64,000 nt of DNA, taken from positions 16,241 to 80,240 of the forward strand of contig CALXVQ010000008.1 in NCBI GenBank assembly GCA_944392135.1. Direction: 5' to 3'. Source of the stretch: an uncultured Rickettsiales bacterium (lineage in GTDB: Bacteria; Pseudomonadota; Alphaproteobacteria; Rickettsiales; UBA1997). The notes below the pieces were generated by a model. That model saw only the letters and a program-made list of their open reading frames with translations. It searched no databases and had not been told where the DNA came from. The position numbers and the translations under genes are program-made. Below are positions 17,533-27,045 of the stretch, piece after piece (positions within the stretch are counted from its first letter, which is position 1; each line of letters starts with the position of its first letter).

Positions 17533-19002
17533 TTATTCATTAGCTAAATTAAAATCACACTCAAAATCATTAAATATTGAGAAATAATCAATCATTAATG
17601 AAATAATATTATAATAGCTATTAACCAAAGCAAGTTCTGATTCAAATAATGCATCTTCATCTTGTATTAATTCACTTAAAGAAACTCTACCTTGATTATA
17701 TTTTGTTCTCATACTTTTAACTCTAATATTCAAATTATCTCTATAATTTTTTTGATCTTCCATAACATTCATTAATTTTTGCATTGATACAGAAAAATAA
17801 TTATGATAAGAAATCAAATTAGACATAATTTCTTTTTTTGATGCATTATGTTGCATTTTTAATACTTTCATTTGATTTTCTTTTGTATCGCTATAAGCAC
17901 TACCAAATGGCATAGAAATATTTAAACCAATACTGTAATCTTTTCTTTCAACATCACTCATATCACTAAAAGAATCACTATTTTCTTTGCCAAAGCCTAA
18001 TGAAGCTGCTTTTGCTTCTAATGTAATATTAGGATCAGAATATCTTTCTAATGCCTTTAAGTTAGCATTAATTTTTTCATCTTTATAATTAATAATTTTA
18101 GTATATGATGTTGCATTTATTGGTACTTCTTTTTGTGATTGAATCTTATTAAAACAAGCCTTTATACTGTTTTGAATACCATCAAATGTTCCAAACTCAA
18201 ATTCTAGCTCCTTATCATTTAATTCCGGAATTAAATTTGATAATTCTTTTTTTAGCATTTCTATACTGTATTGTAAAGATGCTAAATCAGCTTTTCTAGT
18301 ATTTACAACAGCTGTTGCTCTTGCTAAATCACCTCTATCAGCAACAGAAGCTCTATACATTTTTCTAACATTATTTTCTTGCAAAATAGCTTGATTAATT
18401 AATGTTTCATAAATTTTTGTAAGAGAATGATTTACACTTAATTGCCAATACATTTTTCTAATTTCATTATAAAATTTTGTAGTTTCAAGTTTTGCTTGTT
18501 CTTTTGTCTCTTCTTGACTTAATTTTAAACCCAATTTTTCAGCTCTTTCTGTATAACCTAACAAATTCTTCCATAAATCAACAGTTAATTTTGCTTCTAA
18601 ACTAGAACCATATTGTGAATTAATACTTTCACCTGGTTGATAATTATATGTTTTTGCAAAATTATTATAAATACCAACATCAAGATTTACACCAACTGGT
18701 AAATTTTGATTTACACTTAAACCATAATTTCTAGCTGGATCTTCAAATTGTCCTTGATATCCATTAAATACACTACCGTCCACACCATTATAGTTTGCTT
18801 GACCATTTACTGTTGTACTATATTTTTGATTATATTGTGATAAATCTAAATCTGATTGAACTACCATTGCATTAATTTTTTCAATGAAAGGAACATTGTT
18901 TGTCATTAATTCTTTTAATTTTTGTTCATTAATAATCATCTTTTCTTGTGCTAAAACAAGAGAAGGACCCAATAAAATTGCTACTAATATTTTTTTATTC
19001 AT
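17533..19002 (-). CDS. TolC-family outer membrane efflux protein
   Basis: A signal peptide (MNKKILVAILLGPSLVLA, cut before Q) precedes about 470 residues of long amphipathic helices with two short beta regions, the pattern of outer-membrane efflux channels. The C-terminal part contains the family sequence KYNQGRVSLSELIQDEDALFESELALVNSYYNII, typical of the second TolC repeat. Such trimers span the outer membrane and periplasm and need a membrane-fusion protein and a pump; neither is adjacent. Upstream lies a 258-bp AT-rich spacer with an inverted repeat (AAGGAAATATTAA near 19119 and TTAATATTTCCTT near 19182) and a parS-like site. Confidence 0.85.
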   Translation of the reverse strand: MNKKILVAILLGPSLVLAQEKMIINEQKLKELMTNNVPFIEKINAMVVQSDLDLSQYNQKYSTTVNGQANYNGVDGSVFNGYQGQFEDPARNYGLSVNQNLPVGVNLDVGIYNNFAKTYNYQPGESINSQYGSSLEAKLTVDLWKNLLGYTERAEKLGLKLSQEETKEQAKLETTKFYNEIRKMYWQLSVNHSLTKIYETLINQAILQENNVRKMYRASVADRGDLARATAVVNTRKADLASLQYSIEMLKKELSNLIPELNDKELEFEFGTFDGIQNSIKACFNKIQSQKEVPINATSYTKIINYKDEKINANLKALERYSDPNITLEAKAASLGFGKENSDSFSDMSDVERKDYSIGLNISMPFGSAYSDTKENQMKVLKMQHNASKKEIMSNLISYHNYFSVSMQKLMNVMEDQKNYRDNLNIRVKSMRTKYNQGRVSLSELIQDEDALFESELALVNSYYNIISLMIDYFSIFNDFECDFNLANE

Positions 19003-19240
19003 ATTATTAAAAAGTTTTTACTAACAAATAACATTATAAAATTAGCATTTTTATAAAATCAAGTTTTTATTTTTAATATTTATAATTATTTTAAACAATA
19101 AAAAACTTAATTATTACAAGGAAATATTAATTTTATTAATAATATTAATTATTTTGATTTTATTTTATTATTTAATAATTTTTAATATTTCCTTAAATAA
19201 TATAAGTTTTTATATATTATAATATGTATTATATATATAA

Positions 19241-19256
19241 TGTTTCACATGAAACA
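19241..19256 (+). promoter_or_regulatory. parS-like site 1
   Basis: TGTTTCACATGAAACA, extended to AATGTTTCACATGAAACATT. It matches the general ParB site TGTTTCACGTGAAACA at 15 of 16 positions. It lies just beyond the metK stop, about 240 bp from the nearest start. Confidence 0.75.
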
Positions 19257-19260
19257 TTAA

Positions 19261-20436
19261 TTATAATAAAGTTTTTAATTCATCAACTAAATCAGTTTTT
19301 TCCCATCCAAAACCACCATCAGCTGTTGGAGTTCTACCAAAATGCCCATAAGCTGCTGTCTTTTTGTATATAGGTTTTTTTAAACCTAATTTTTCTTTGA
19401 TTTTAGCAGGTCTTAAATCAACTAATTCTTCTAATTTTTGTTGAATTTTATTTACATCAACTTTATTTGTTCCATAACAATCAATATAGAAAGATAAAGG
19501 TTTAGCAACACCAATTGCATATGATAATTGAATTAAACATTTATCAGCAAGTCCACTTGCTACAACATTTTTAGCTAAATATCTAGCCATATATGCTGCA
19601 CTTCTGTCAACTTTACTTGGATCTTTACCGGAGAAAGCACCACCACCATGTGGAGCATAACCACCATATGTGTCTACAATAATTTTTCTTCCAGTAAGTC
19701 CAGTATCTCCATCAGGTCCACCTATAACAAATCTTCCGGTTGGGTTGATTAAAATATCTTTTTCATTTGTAGGCATCCAACCTTTTGGTAAACTTTTTTC
19801 AATATATGGAACAATTAATTTTCTAACATCTTCTAAACTAACATTTTCTCTATGTTGAATTGATACTAAAACTTTTTCAGCTTTCACAGGTTTATCATCA
19901 ACATATTCAAGTGTAACTTGTGATTTTGCATCAGGTCCTAAATCTTTTAATTTACCAGATTTAATATCTTGCATTATATTAAATAAGATTTTATTAGCAT
20001 AATATATTGCAGATGGCATATAACCTTCTGTTTCATTGCTTGCATAACCAAACATAATACCTTGATCACCTGCACCTTCATCTTCGTTTTCTTTACCAAC
20101 ATCAACACCCATAGCTATATCACTGGATTGAGAATGTAATAAATTGGTAATTTTTACAGTTTTCCAATTAAAACCTTCTTGTTCATAACCAATTTCTTTA
20201 ATTGTATCTTTAACAATTTTCTCAATTTCATTATTTGATAATGATGTTCCGTTAGTTGTTCTAACTTCACCACCAATAATAACTGTGTTTGTGGTTGCAA
20301 ATGTTTCACATGCAACTTTTGCATTTGGATCTTTTGCTAAATAAGCATCTAATATAGAATCTGAAATTTGATCACATATCTTGTCTGGATGTCCTTCTGA
20401 TACTGATTCACTTGTAAAATAATATTTTTTATTCAT
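19261..20436 (-). CDS. metK: S-adenosylmethionine synthetase
   Basis: MetK makes the methyl donor S-adenosylmethionine from methionine and ATP. The 391-residue protein has the N-terminal [12 protein letters not shown] block, [10 protein letters not shown], the phosphate-binding [18 protein letters not shown] loop with catalytic lysine and aspartate, and the C-terminal TAAYGHFGR. Length is normal. I see no SAM riboswitch in the AT-rich leader between metK and the divergent gpsA. The SAM made here serves the RlmD, RlmH and class I methyltransferases found further along. Confidence 0.98.
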   Translation of the reverse strand: MNKKYYFTSESVSEGHPDKICDQISDSILDAYLAKDPNAKVACETFATTNTVIIGGEVRTTNGTSLSNNEIEKIVKDTIKEIGYEQEGFNWKTVKITNLLHSQSSDIAMGVDVGKENEDEGAGDQGIMFGYASNETEGYMPSAIYYANKILFNIMQDIKSGKLKDLGPDAKSQVTLEYVDDKPVKAEKVLVSIQHRENVSLEDVRKLIVPYIEKSLPKGWMPTNEKDILINPTGRFVIGGPDGDTGLTGRKIIVDTYGGYAPHGGGAFSGKDPSKVDRSAAYMARYLAKNVVASGLADKCLIQLSYAIGVAKPLSFYIDCYGTNKVDVNKIQQKLEELVDLRPAKIKEKLGLKKPIYKKTAAYGHFGRTPTADGGFGWEKTDLVDELKTLL

Positions 20437-20580
20437 TATTTTTATAAAAATTAATAATATTTGATAATACTATTTAGTTTTATATAAAAGTCAACTAAGA
20501 ATTGGCGATATTATTTCTAAAACAATATTGATTTTTTAATTATAAAAATTATTATATGAAAAAAAATAATATTAGATAAA

Positions 20581-21549
20581 ATGATAACAGTAAGTGTAAT
20601 AGGAGCAGGAAGATGGGGAACTTTTTTAGCTTGGTATTTATCTACATATAAAAAAGCTGATAAAGTATATATTTATGGACTTGAAAATTCACAATCATTT
20701 CAAAGTCTAAAAGAAACTAGAAAAAATGAATATTTATCATTACCAGATGACATTGAATTAACAAGTGATTTAGAATTTACACTAAAAGCTGATTTTATTA
20801 TAATTTCAATTAATGCTCAAAATTTAAAAGATTTAGCTAAAACAATAAATGAATATAATGTTGAAAATAAAACATTTATTTTAGCTATGAAAGGTATTGA
20901 TATAGAAGAAAAAAAGAGATTATCACAAATAATGTTTGAAAAAATTACACAAAAAATAAATGTTGCTGTTTTATTAGGACCCGGACATGTACAAGATTAT
21001 ACAAGGGGTATTCCTAATTGTGCTGTTATTGATAGTAATGACAAAAAAATAAAAGACATAGTAATTGATTTAATGCAAAGTAGATTAATTAGACCTTATT
21101 ATGGAAATGATCTAATTGGAAATGAAATTGGTGGAGCATATAAAAATGTTATTGGAATAGCTGCCGGTATGTTAGATGGACTTGGTTATTCTAGTCTTAA
21201 AGGTGCCTTAATGTCTAGATCTATATTTGAAGTTGGAAAATTTATAGAAAAATGTGGTGGAAATTATAGAAGTGCTAGTGGACTTGCATTTTTAGGTGAT
21301 TTTGAAGCCACCTTATTCTCAAAACATAGTAAGAATAGAATGTATGGTGAATTATATATTAGTGATAAAAATACTAAAAAAGATTGCGAAGGTTATTATA
21401 CATTAAAAGCAGTACATGAAATGGGAAAAGATTTAGAAATTGATTTACCTATTACCAATGCTTTGTATGAAGTTATATATAATAATTTATCAATTAAAGA
21501 TTGTTTAAAACAATTATTTCAAAGAAGTTTAAAGAAAGAATTTTATTAA
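20581..21549 (+). CDS. gpsA: Glycerol-3-phosphate dehydrogenase [NAD(P)+]
   Basis: GpsA reduces dihydroxyacetone phosphate to glycerol 3-phosphate for phospholipid synthesis. The Rossmann motif GAGRWGTFLA, the MKGI strand, and the C-terminal domain NEIGGAYKNVIGIAAGM, RS-E-GK and SGLAFLGDFEATLFSKHSKNR fit the family; the catalytic Lys lies in GGAYKN. The GPGHVQDYTRGIP loop is unusual, since most family members read GPSFAxE there. At 322 residues it is of normal length. It is followed by fba on the same strand after about 130 bp. Confidence 0.93.
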   Translation: MITVSVIGAGRWGTFLAWYLSTYKKADKVYIYGLENSQSFQSLKETRKNEYLSLPDDIELTSDLEFTLKADFIIISINAQNLKDLAKTINEYNVENKTFILAMKGIDIEEKKRLSQIMFEKITQKINVAVLLGPGHVQDYTRGIPNCAVIDSNDKKIKDIVIDLMQSRLIRPYYGNDLIGNEIGGAYKNVIGIAAGMLDGLGYSSLKGALMSRSIFEVGKFIEKCGGNYRSASGLAFLGDFEATLFSKHSKNRMYGELYISDKNTKKDCEGYYTLKAVHEMGKDLEIDLPITNALYEVIYNNLSIKDCLKQLFQRSLKKEFY

Positions 21550-21677
21550 TATTTTCTATAATCATTAGCAAGAATAATTATGCTATTATATTAAATTAAT
21601 ACTTTTATAAAAAAAAATCTATACAATTAAAAAATAGGTTATAATATAAGAGTATATTAATAATTTTATATATAAAA

Positions 21678-22667
21678 ATGGTAGTAAATTATAAAGATTT
21701 AGGCTTTGTAAATACAAAAGAAATGTTTAAAAAAGCTTATGAAGGTAAATATGCAATTCCTGCATATAATTTCAACAATATGGAACAATTACAAGCTATT
21801 ATTTTAGCTTGCTTAGAAACACAATCACCAGTTATTATTCAAGTTTCCGCAGGTGCTAGAAAATATGCTGATGCTGACATGTTAAAAGGCATGGCAAAAG
21901 GTGCTATTGACATGATGAAAAGAATAGCAAAAGAAAAAGGTTTAAAAGAAATACCTGTTGCTTTACATTTAGATCATGGTGCAAATTTTGATATTTGTAA
22001 AGACTGTATTGATGCAGGTTTTTCAAGTGTTATGATTGATGGTTCTGCTTTACCATTTGAAGAAAATATTGCTGAAACAAAGAAAGTTGTTGATTATGCA
22101 CATGCTCACGATGTTACAGTTGAAGGTGAATTGGGTGTTTTAGCTGGTATTGAAGATGAAGTTGTTGCTGAAAAATCACATTATACAAACCCTGATGATG
22201 TTGAAGAATTTGTTAAAAAGACAGGTGTTGATAGCTTAGCAATTTCTATTGGTACATCACATGGTGCTTATAAATTTAAAGTTGATAAAGAAGAAGATAT
22301 TCCACCTTTGAGATTTGATATTCTTGAAGAAGTTTCAAAAAAATTACCAGGCTTCCCAATAGTATTACATGGAGCATCATCTGTTCCACAAGAAGCTGTT
22401 AAAATAATTAATGAAAATGGCGGAAAAATTGAAAAAGCTTTCGGTGTTCCTGAATCACAATTAAGAAAAGCTGCATCAATGGCTGTTTGTAAAATCAATG
22501 TTGATAGCGATGGAAGACTTTGGATGACCGCTGCAATTAGAAAATTTATGAAAGAAAATCCAAGTAAATTTGATCCTAGAGAATATTTAAAACCAGCTAG
22601 AGAGGCTTTAATGGCTATGTATAAAGCTAAAAACGAAAATGTTTTTGGTTCATCAAATAAAGCTTAA
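21678..22667 (+). CDS. fba: Fructose-bisphosphate aldolase, class II
   Basis: This zinc-dependent aldolase splits fructose 1,6-bisphosphate into two triose phosphates. The metal and catalytic blocks are present: IPAYNFNN, ALHLDHGA with the catalytic Asp and a zinc His, SVMIDGSALPFEENI, EGELGVLAGIED with the zinc Glu, GTSHGAYK, VLHGASS and CKINVDSD for phosphate binding. At 329 residues it is of the class IIB type. A strong GGGGTTT/AAACCCC terminator follows. With pgi nearby it makes part of a glycolytic set. Confidence 0.97.
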   Translation: MVVNYKDLGFVNTKEMFKKAYEGKYAIPAYNFNNMEQLQAIILACLETQSPVIIQVSAGARKYADADMLKGMAKGAIDMMKRIAKEKGLKEIPVALHLDHGANFDICKDCIDAGFSSVMIDGSALPFEENIAETKKVVDYAHAHDVTVEGELGVLAGIEDEVVAEKSHYTNPDDVEEFVKKTGVDSLAISIGTSHGAYKFKVDKEEDIPPLRFDILEEVSKKLPGFPIVLHGASSVPQEAVKIINENGGKIEKAFGVPESQLRKAASMAVCKINVDSDGRLWMTAAIRKFMKENPSKFDPREYLKPAREALMAMYKAKNENVFGSSNKA

Positions 22668-22676
22668 TAAATTAAT

Positions 22677-22704
22677 AAATGGGGTTTAAAACCCCATTTT
22701 CTTT
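22677..22704 (+). terminator. Terminator of fba
   Basis: AAATGGGGTTT pairs with AAACCCCATTT almost without loop, followed by TTCTTT; it ends just before the next start. Confidence 0.85.
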
Positions 22705-22714
22705 ATAAGAGACT

Positions 22715-23491
22715 ATGAAAATTATTTATATAAAAAATCAAAAAGAAAACTTTTTAAAAGAATTAGAAGATATAAAATTAAATAATAATATTAAAGATAG
22801 ATTTAAAATTTATCAATATTTAAAAAGAAATTTAAAGAGTAAAATTCAAGATTTTTATTTATTTTATGACAAAAATAATATTCTAAATTGTTTTATAGAA
22901 TTTAAAACCTATAATCCAGATGACAATTTTACTCAATACAATCTCAATAATAAAATTTTAAAAGATTATTTTAAATATAAAGAAGCTATTGAATTAGCAA
23001 AAATATATCATAAAAATCAAAAATATGGTGGCTTTTTACCTTATATATTTCATTTAAAAAAAGTTGATAAAATTATAGATCATTATTTTTTCAATATACC
23101 AGAAGATAAAATATTTATTTATAAAATTAGTGCTATTTTACATGATATTGTTGAAGATACTAATTACAAAATAGAAGATATTGAAGACAATTTTGGTTTT
23201 TATGTAAAAACAATAGTCTTTAATGTTACAAAACTTGATAAAAAAAAGACAGACGAATATGAAAGAGCTTACTATAATAAAGTAGCTAGCGATATAGGTT
23301 CAATTTATGTTAAATTAGCTGATAAAATTATTAATGCTAAACAAACTTTAAAAGATAAAAGTCCTAAACATATAAAAAATATGGTAAAAGGACATCCAAT
23401 ATTTCAAGAATGTGTTTATAGCAAAATTGATAATAAAGATATTACTAATCATCTTGATAAAATAATGGAAAAATTAAAATTATTACAATAA
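22715..23491 (+). CDS. HD-domain hydrolase related to the SpoT/RelA ppGpp hydrolase domain
   Basis: Residues 90-200 carry the HD pattern of alarmone hydrolases: EAIELAKIYHKNQKYGG, PYIFHLKKVDKII, SAILHDIVEDTNY with the metal-binding HD and the ED pair, and VKLADKIINAKQTL. The synthetase and the TGS/ACT domains of full SpoT are absent. Residues 1-85 are a Lys/Asn-rich part that I do not recognise. The protein may be a small alarmone hydrolase that degrades (p)ppGpp, or another nucleotide hydrolase of the same fold. The start follows the fba terminator closely, so it probably depends on readthrough or its own weak promoter. Confidence 0.75.
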   Translation: MKIIYIKNQKENFLKELEDIKLNNNIKDRFKIYQYLKRNLKSKIQDFYLFYDKNNILNCFIEFKTYNPDDNFTQYNLNNKILKDYFKYKEAIELAKIYHKNQKYGGFLPYIFHLKKVDKIIDHYFFNIPEDKIFIYKISAILHDIVEDTNYKIEDIEDNFGFYVKTIVFNVTKLDKKKTDEYERAYYNKVASDIGSIYVKLADKIINAKQTLKDKSPKHIKNMVKGHPIFQECVYSKIDNKDITNHLDKIMEKLKLLQ

Positions 23492-23524
23492 AATATTATT
23501 TAAATACTTAATTATAAATGTATT

Positions 23525-23815
23525 ATGGAAGTAAATTTAAAAAGAAATCTAGTAATAAAGTCAGTTCCAGTTGGTTTTTCATGGACTGTTACATTTTTTG
23601 GTAGTTTTGTTCCATTGTTTAGAGGTGATTTAAAATGGTTTTTTATAATGATTTTATTAGGTACAATGACATTGGGTTTTAGTAAATTCTTTTTTATGTT
23701 TTGTTATAATAAAATATATATTAAAGAATTATTAGCCGACGGTTGGATGCCAGCAACAGATTTTGACAGAAGCCTTTTAATAAGGGAAAATATTATTGAT
23801 AGACACTCATTTTAA
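23525..23815 (+). CDS. Small membrane protein, DUF2628/HrgC-like
   Basis: The 96-residue product has two hydrophobic segments (about residues 15-32 and 38-58) and a soluble end with the sequence YNKIYIKELLADGWMPA. This resembles the family of small membrane proteins (DUF2628, HrgC) that end with a Tyr-rich helix and a GW/GYxPA motif. Function is unknown. It is 33 bases downstream of the HD hydrolase and probably cotranscribed. A parS-like site follows ten bases after its stop. Confidence 0.6.
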   Translation: MEVNLKRNLVIKSVPVGFSWTVTFFGSFVPLFRGDLKWFFIMILLGTMTLGFSKFFFMFCYNKIYIKELLADGWMPATDFDRSLLIRENIIDRHSF

Positions 23816-23824
23816 TAAATTTAA

Positions 23825-23840
23825 TGTTTCACATGAAACA
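23825..23840 (+). promoter_or_regulatory. parS-like site 2
   Basis: TGTTTCACATGAAACA in the 31-bp gap between two convergent stop codons, where no promoter is expected. Confidence 0.75.
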
Positions 23841-23846
23841 TTATTA

Positions 23847-24764
23847 TTATATAATATATTTATTAATTTCATCAGCTATTAGCCTTTTTAATAAAACACC
23901 ACTATGACTTTCATATGGAATTATTGTAATATTGGCATTATCTAATTTTTTATATATTTTATAAACACCAGAAATTGGGCAGTCCATATCATATCTACCA
24001 TGATAAAAACTAATTGATAAATCTTTTATCTTACTAATATTATTAAAAATAAAATTATCTTCTAAGAAAAGATTATTTGCTTCATAATATAGAAAAATCT
24101 TCATATAATTGATATCTTCATCTTTTAAATTTTGTGGTTTTAAAAACGACCATTCAGAAAATGCTAATGTAGATAATGAAGATTCATAATTGATAATATT
24201 AGATGCCATAACTTTTTGTTTTTCTATATCGCTTGATATAAATTCATCAAAAACATATTTTGCTATTTCAATATTATTTGATTTATCAGTTATTAATGGT
24301 TCAATAAATTTTTCATATAAATATGGAAAGAATTTTTTACTATCATTCCATAGCCAATTATTATCTTGATATTCTGCTAAAAATGTAGATTTTAAAAATA
24401 GCTTTTTCACATATTTTGTATATTTAATAGCAAATAACAAGGCCAATGTGGTTCCCCACGAAGAACCATAAATTAAAGCTTCTTTTACATTTAGATAATC
24501 CAATAATTGTTTAATATCATCTACTAAATATTGTGTTTCATTTTCTTTTATTTCACCAGATGGCAAAGATTTTCCACAACCTCTTTGATCAAACAAAATC
24601 ATATAAAATTTATTTGTATCTATATTTAAGAAATTGCTATCAAAATTACTACAACCACCAGGCCCACCATGAATAAATAATAGTGGAATGCCATTTTTAT
24701 TGCCATAAGTAGAATAATAAATACTATGAATATTAGAAACTTTTAAATAACCTTCATTTAGCAT
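23847..24764 (-). CDS. Proline iminopeptidase / alpha-beta hydrolase (S33)
   Basis: The oxyanion motif HGGPGG, FDQRGCGKS, the nucleophile elbow YGSSWG, an Asp in YHGRYDMDCP and the final His in ESHSG give the complete catalytic triad of peptidase family S33. DQRGCGKS is specific for the proline iminopeptidase branch, which removes N-terminal proline from peptides in the cytosol. Length (305) fits. Diverged cap sequences leave the substrate less certain. The gene is bracketed by parS-like sites 2 and 3, exactly 1000 bp apart in opposite orientation. Confidence 0.85.
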   Translation of the reverse strand: MLNEGYLKVSNIHSIYYSTYGNKNGIPLLFIHGGPGGCSNFDSNFLNIDTNKFYMILFDQRGCGKSLPSGEIKENETQYLVDDIKQLLDYLNVKEALIYGSSWGTTLALLFAIKYTKYVKKLFLKSTFLAEYQDNNWLWNDSKKFFPYLYEKFIEPLITDKSNNIEIAKYVFDEFISSDIEKQKVMASNIINYESSLSTLAFSEWSFLKPQNLKDEDINYMKIFLYYEANNLFLEDNFIFNNISKIKDLSISFYHGRYDMDCPISGVYKIYKKLDNANITIIPYESHSGVLLKRLIADEINKYII

Positions 24765-24824
24765 AAAAATATCAATTATTGTTTATAATATTTTAATCAA
24801 TAAAAAATATTTTGCAATTTAAAA

Positions 24825-24840
24825 TGTTTCATGTGAAACA
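24825..24840 (-). promoter_or_regulatory. parS-like site 3
   Basis: TGTTTCATGTGAAACA, the complement of site 1, between the divergent iminopeptidase and pgi genes. Confidence 0.75.
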
Positions 24841-24934
24841 TTACAAAATTTTATTAATTAATATTATAAAATAAACTATTGTATTTTTAAAAAAATAGTT
24901 TATTAATAATAGCAATTAATAAATTATATGAAAT

Positions 24935-26170
24935 ATGTTATTATATAATCAAATATTAAAAAATATAGCTCCTGCAAAAGCAGAAACAGCAAAAAAAGTT
25001 CAAGAAGCTATTGAATGGGTAAAAAGCGAATTACATGGCGATAGCGATATGAAATGTGTTGGAATTGCTTATGAAAAAGATGACTTAAAAGAAATTAAAG
25101 ATTTTGCATCTTTTATAAATAGTAATTTTAAACACACCGTTGTTATGGGTATTGGTGGTTCTAGCTTAGGTGCTATGACATTATTAAGTGTCGCAAATAA
25201 AGATAATGTTACAGTTTTAGAAAGCATTGATAGTAATACAGTAAAAAAATTATTTGAAAGTTTAGATTTAGCTAATACAGCTTTCTTGACAGTTAGTAAA
25301 TCTGGAAAAACAATTGAATGTATTTCTCAAACATTGATTGTTATGAAAATGGTTGAAGATAAATTAGGAAAAGAAGCTATTGGAAAACATTTCTTCTTCT
25401 TAACAGAAAACAAAGAAAGCCCAATTACTAATTTAGCAAAAGAATTTAATATTAAAACATTTGAACATCACAAAACAGTTGGTGGTAGATATTCTTATTT
25501 ATCAAATACAGGTTTAATTCCAGCAGCAATTGGTGGACTTGATATTGAAGCTATTAGACAAGGTGCTATTGACACAATAGAATATACATTAAATAACAAA
25601 GATAATGATATTGCAAAAATTTGTGGTTCAATAGTTGATTTAACAGAAGGTGGTATTGTTGCAAATGTTGTTATGCCATACATTGATAGATTTGTAAATT
25701 TAACAAAATGGTATAGACAATTATGGGCTGAATCATTAGGAAAAGATGGTAAAGGTACAATTCCAGTAGATGCAATTGGTACTTCTGATCAACATAGCCA
25801 ATTACAATTATATATGGATGGTCCTAGAAATAAATTCTATACATTCATTTATAAAGATAAAGATCCAGAATCTTTAAAAATTACAAAAGTTTATAATGAA
25901 GGTTTTGAATACTTAAAAGGTTTAAGTCTTGATGATATTATGAATGTAGAATTTGAATCAACTGTTGAAGTTTTAGCAAAAAGATCTTTACCAGTTAGAG
26001 TATTTAAATTTAAAGAAATTAATGAAAAATCATTATCTCAAATATTAATGCAGTTCATGCTTGAAACAATTATTTGTGGAAGAGCTATGGGTATTAATTG
26101 TTTTGGTCAACATGCCGTTGAAGAAAGAAAAATTCTTGCTAGAGAAATGATGCAAGAATTAAAAAAATAG
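24935..26170 (+). CDS. pgi: Glucose-6-phosphate isomerase
   Basis: Pgi interconverts glucose 6-phosphate and fructose 6-phosphate. The 411-residue protein shows the sugar isomerase folds: VVMGIGGSSLGA, LTVSKSGKTIE (phosphate loop), GGRYSYLSNTGLIPA, GTSDQHSQLQLYMDGP and the C-terminal GQHAVEERK. It belongs to the short bacterial class, about 140 residues shorter than E. coli Pgi. A start at 24935 is used; an in-frame alternative is not apparent. It is followed by its own terminator, then traX. Confidence 0.96.
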   Translation: MLLYNQILKNIAPAKAETAKKVQEAIEWVKSELHGDSDMKCVGIAYEKDDLKEIKDFASFINSNFKHTVVMGIGGSSLGAMTLLSVANKDNVTVLESIDSNTVKKLFESLDLANTAFLTVSKSGKTIECISQTLIVMKMVEDKLGKEAIGKHFFFLTENKESPITNLAKEFNIKTFEHHKTVGGRYSYLSNTGLIPAAIGGLDIEAIRQGAIDTIEYTLNNKDNDIAKICGSIVDLTEGGIVANVVMPYIDRFVNLTKWYRQLWAESLGKDGKGTIPVDAIGTSDQHSQLQLYMDGPRNKFYTFIYKDKDPESLKITKVYNEGFEYLKGLSLDDIMNVEFESTVEVLAKRSLPVRVFKFKEINEKSLSQILMQFMLETIICGRAMGINCFGQHAVEERKILAREMMQELKK

Positions 26171-26193
26171 TCATTAATTTTCAAAATAATATA

Positions 26194-26222
26194 AAATAGC
26201 CTAAATTATTAGGCTATTTTTA
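26194..26222 (+). terminator. Terminator of pgi
   Basis: AAAATAGCCTAA pairs with the arm TTAGGCTATTTT around a 3-base loop and is followed by T-rich sequence. Confidence 0.85.
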
Positions 26223-26273
26223 ATTGTTTTATAAAAATTTTATTATAAAATCTAAAAAAACTATTTTATAAAA

Positions 26274-26984
26274 ATGAATAGAATATCAAAATTTAATCTT
26301 AATACTCACGATATATGGAAATTATTAGCATTAATTTTAATGTTTATTGATCACACAGGTTTATATGTTTTTGATAATAATTTAGATTTTAGATTAATTG
26401 GTAGACTTTCATTTCCAATATTTGCTGTAATATATGGCTATCATTTTAAAGATAAGATAAATACAAAATTATTACTATATGGTTTGCCAATAGTTATTGT
26501 AAATTATTATCTATTTGGAGAATTCTTTTTAAATATTTTATATTCTTTTGTTGTTGGTGGTTTTATATTAAGTTTTTATAATTCAACAATAAACACTATT
26601 TTAGATAAAATACTATTTTTATCTGTAATGCTTGCCTTAAATGTGGTCTTAACACCAATTTTAGAATATGGCTTATTTGCATTTTTCTTTATGTTATCAG
26701 CTAATACAAAAAATATTAAAGAAAAAGCTATATATTTTTCTATCACCTTTATTTTATATTATATTTTTCAAGCAATGTCATTTACAATAAAAAATAGTTA
26801 TTTAATCATTTTATTTATTATACTATTTATTGAAAGTATTTTACTTTTTAAATATACATTAAAAGATATTAATATAAAAAATCATTATCTAGAATTATTA
26901 ATTAAAATTATTGCTAGATATAGTCTTGAAATATATGTAATACAAGCTATTTTATTTAGATTATATTTTTATTATTTAAAATAA
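26274..26984 (+). CDS. TraX-family membrane protein
   Basis: The start of the protein (WKLLALILMFIDHTGLY, then RLIGRLSFPIFAVIYGYHF) is the signature of the TraX family, seven or eight membrane helices with an HTG motif. The founder, TraX of the F plasmid, N-acetylates pilin, and chromosomal members are thought to be membrane acyltransferases. No conjugation genes are nearby, so a pilin role should not be assumed. Length (236) is typical. It sits between pgi and thyX on the same strand. Confidence 0.85.
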   Translation: MNRISKFNLNTHDIWKLLALILMFIDHTGLYVFDNNLDFRLIGRLSFPIFAVIYGYHFKDKINTKLLLYGLPIVIVNYYLFGEFFLNILYSFVVGGFILSFYNSTINTILDKILFLSVMLALNVVLTPILEYGLFAFFFMLSANTKNIKEKAIYFSITFILYYIFQAMSFTIKNSYLIILFIILFIESILLFKYTLKDINIKNHYLELLIKIIARYSLEIYVIQAILFRLYFYYLK

Positions 26985-27045
26985 TTTTTATCTTGCATTT
27001 AATGGAAATATTATTAAGTTTGAAAGAAAAATAATAATAAAATAA

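Noticed and set aside
20302..20317. TGTTTCACATGCAACT inside metK as a seventh parS-like site
   Set aside because: Two mismatches break the right half; it is coding sequence and lacks the 20-bp context.
20437..20580. SAM riboswitch upstream of metK
   Set aside because: The leader is AT-rich with no stem set resembling known SAM riboswitches.
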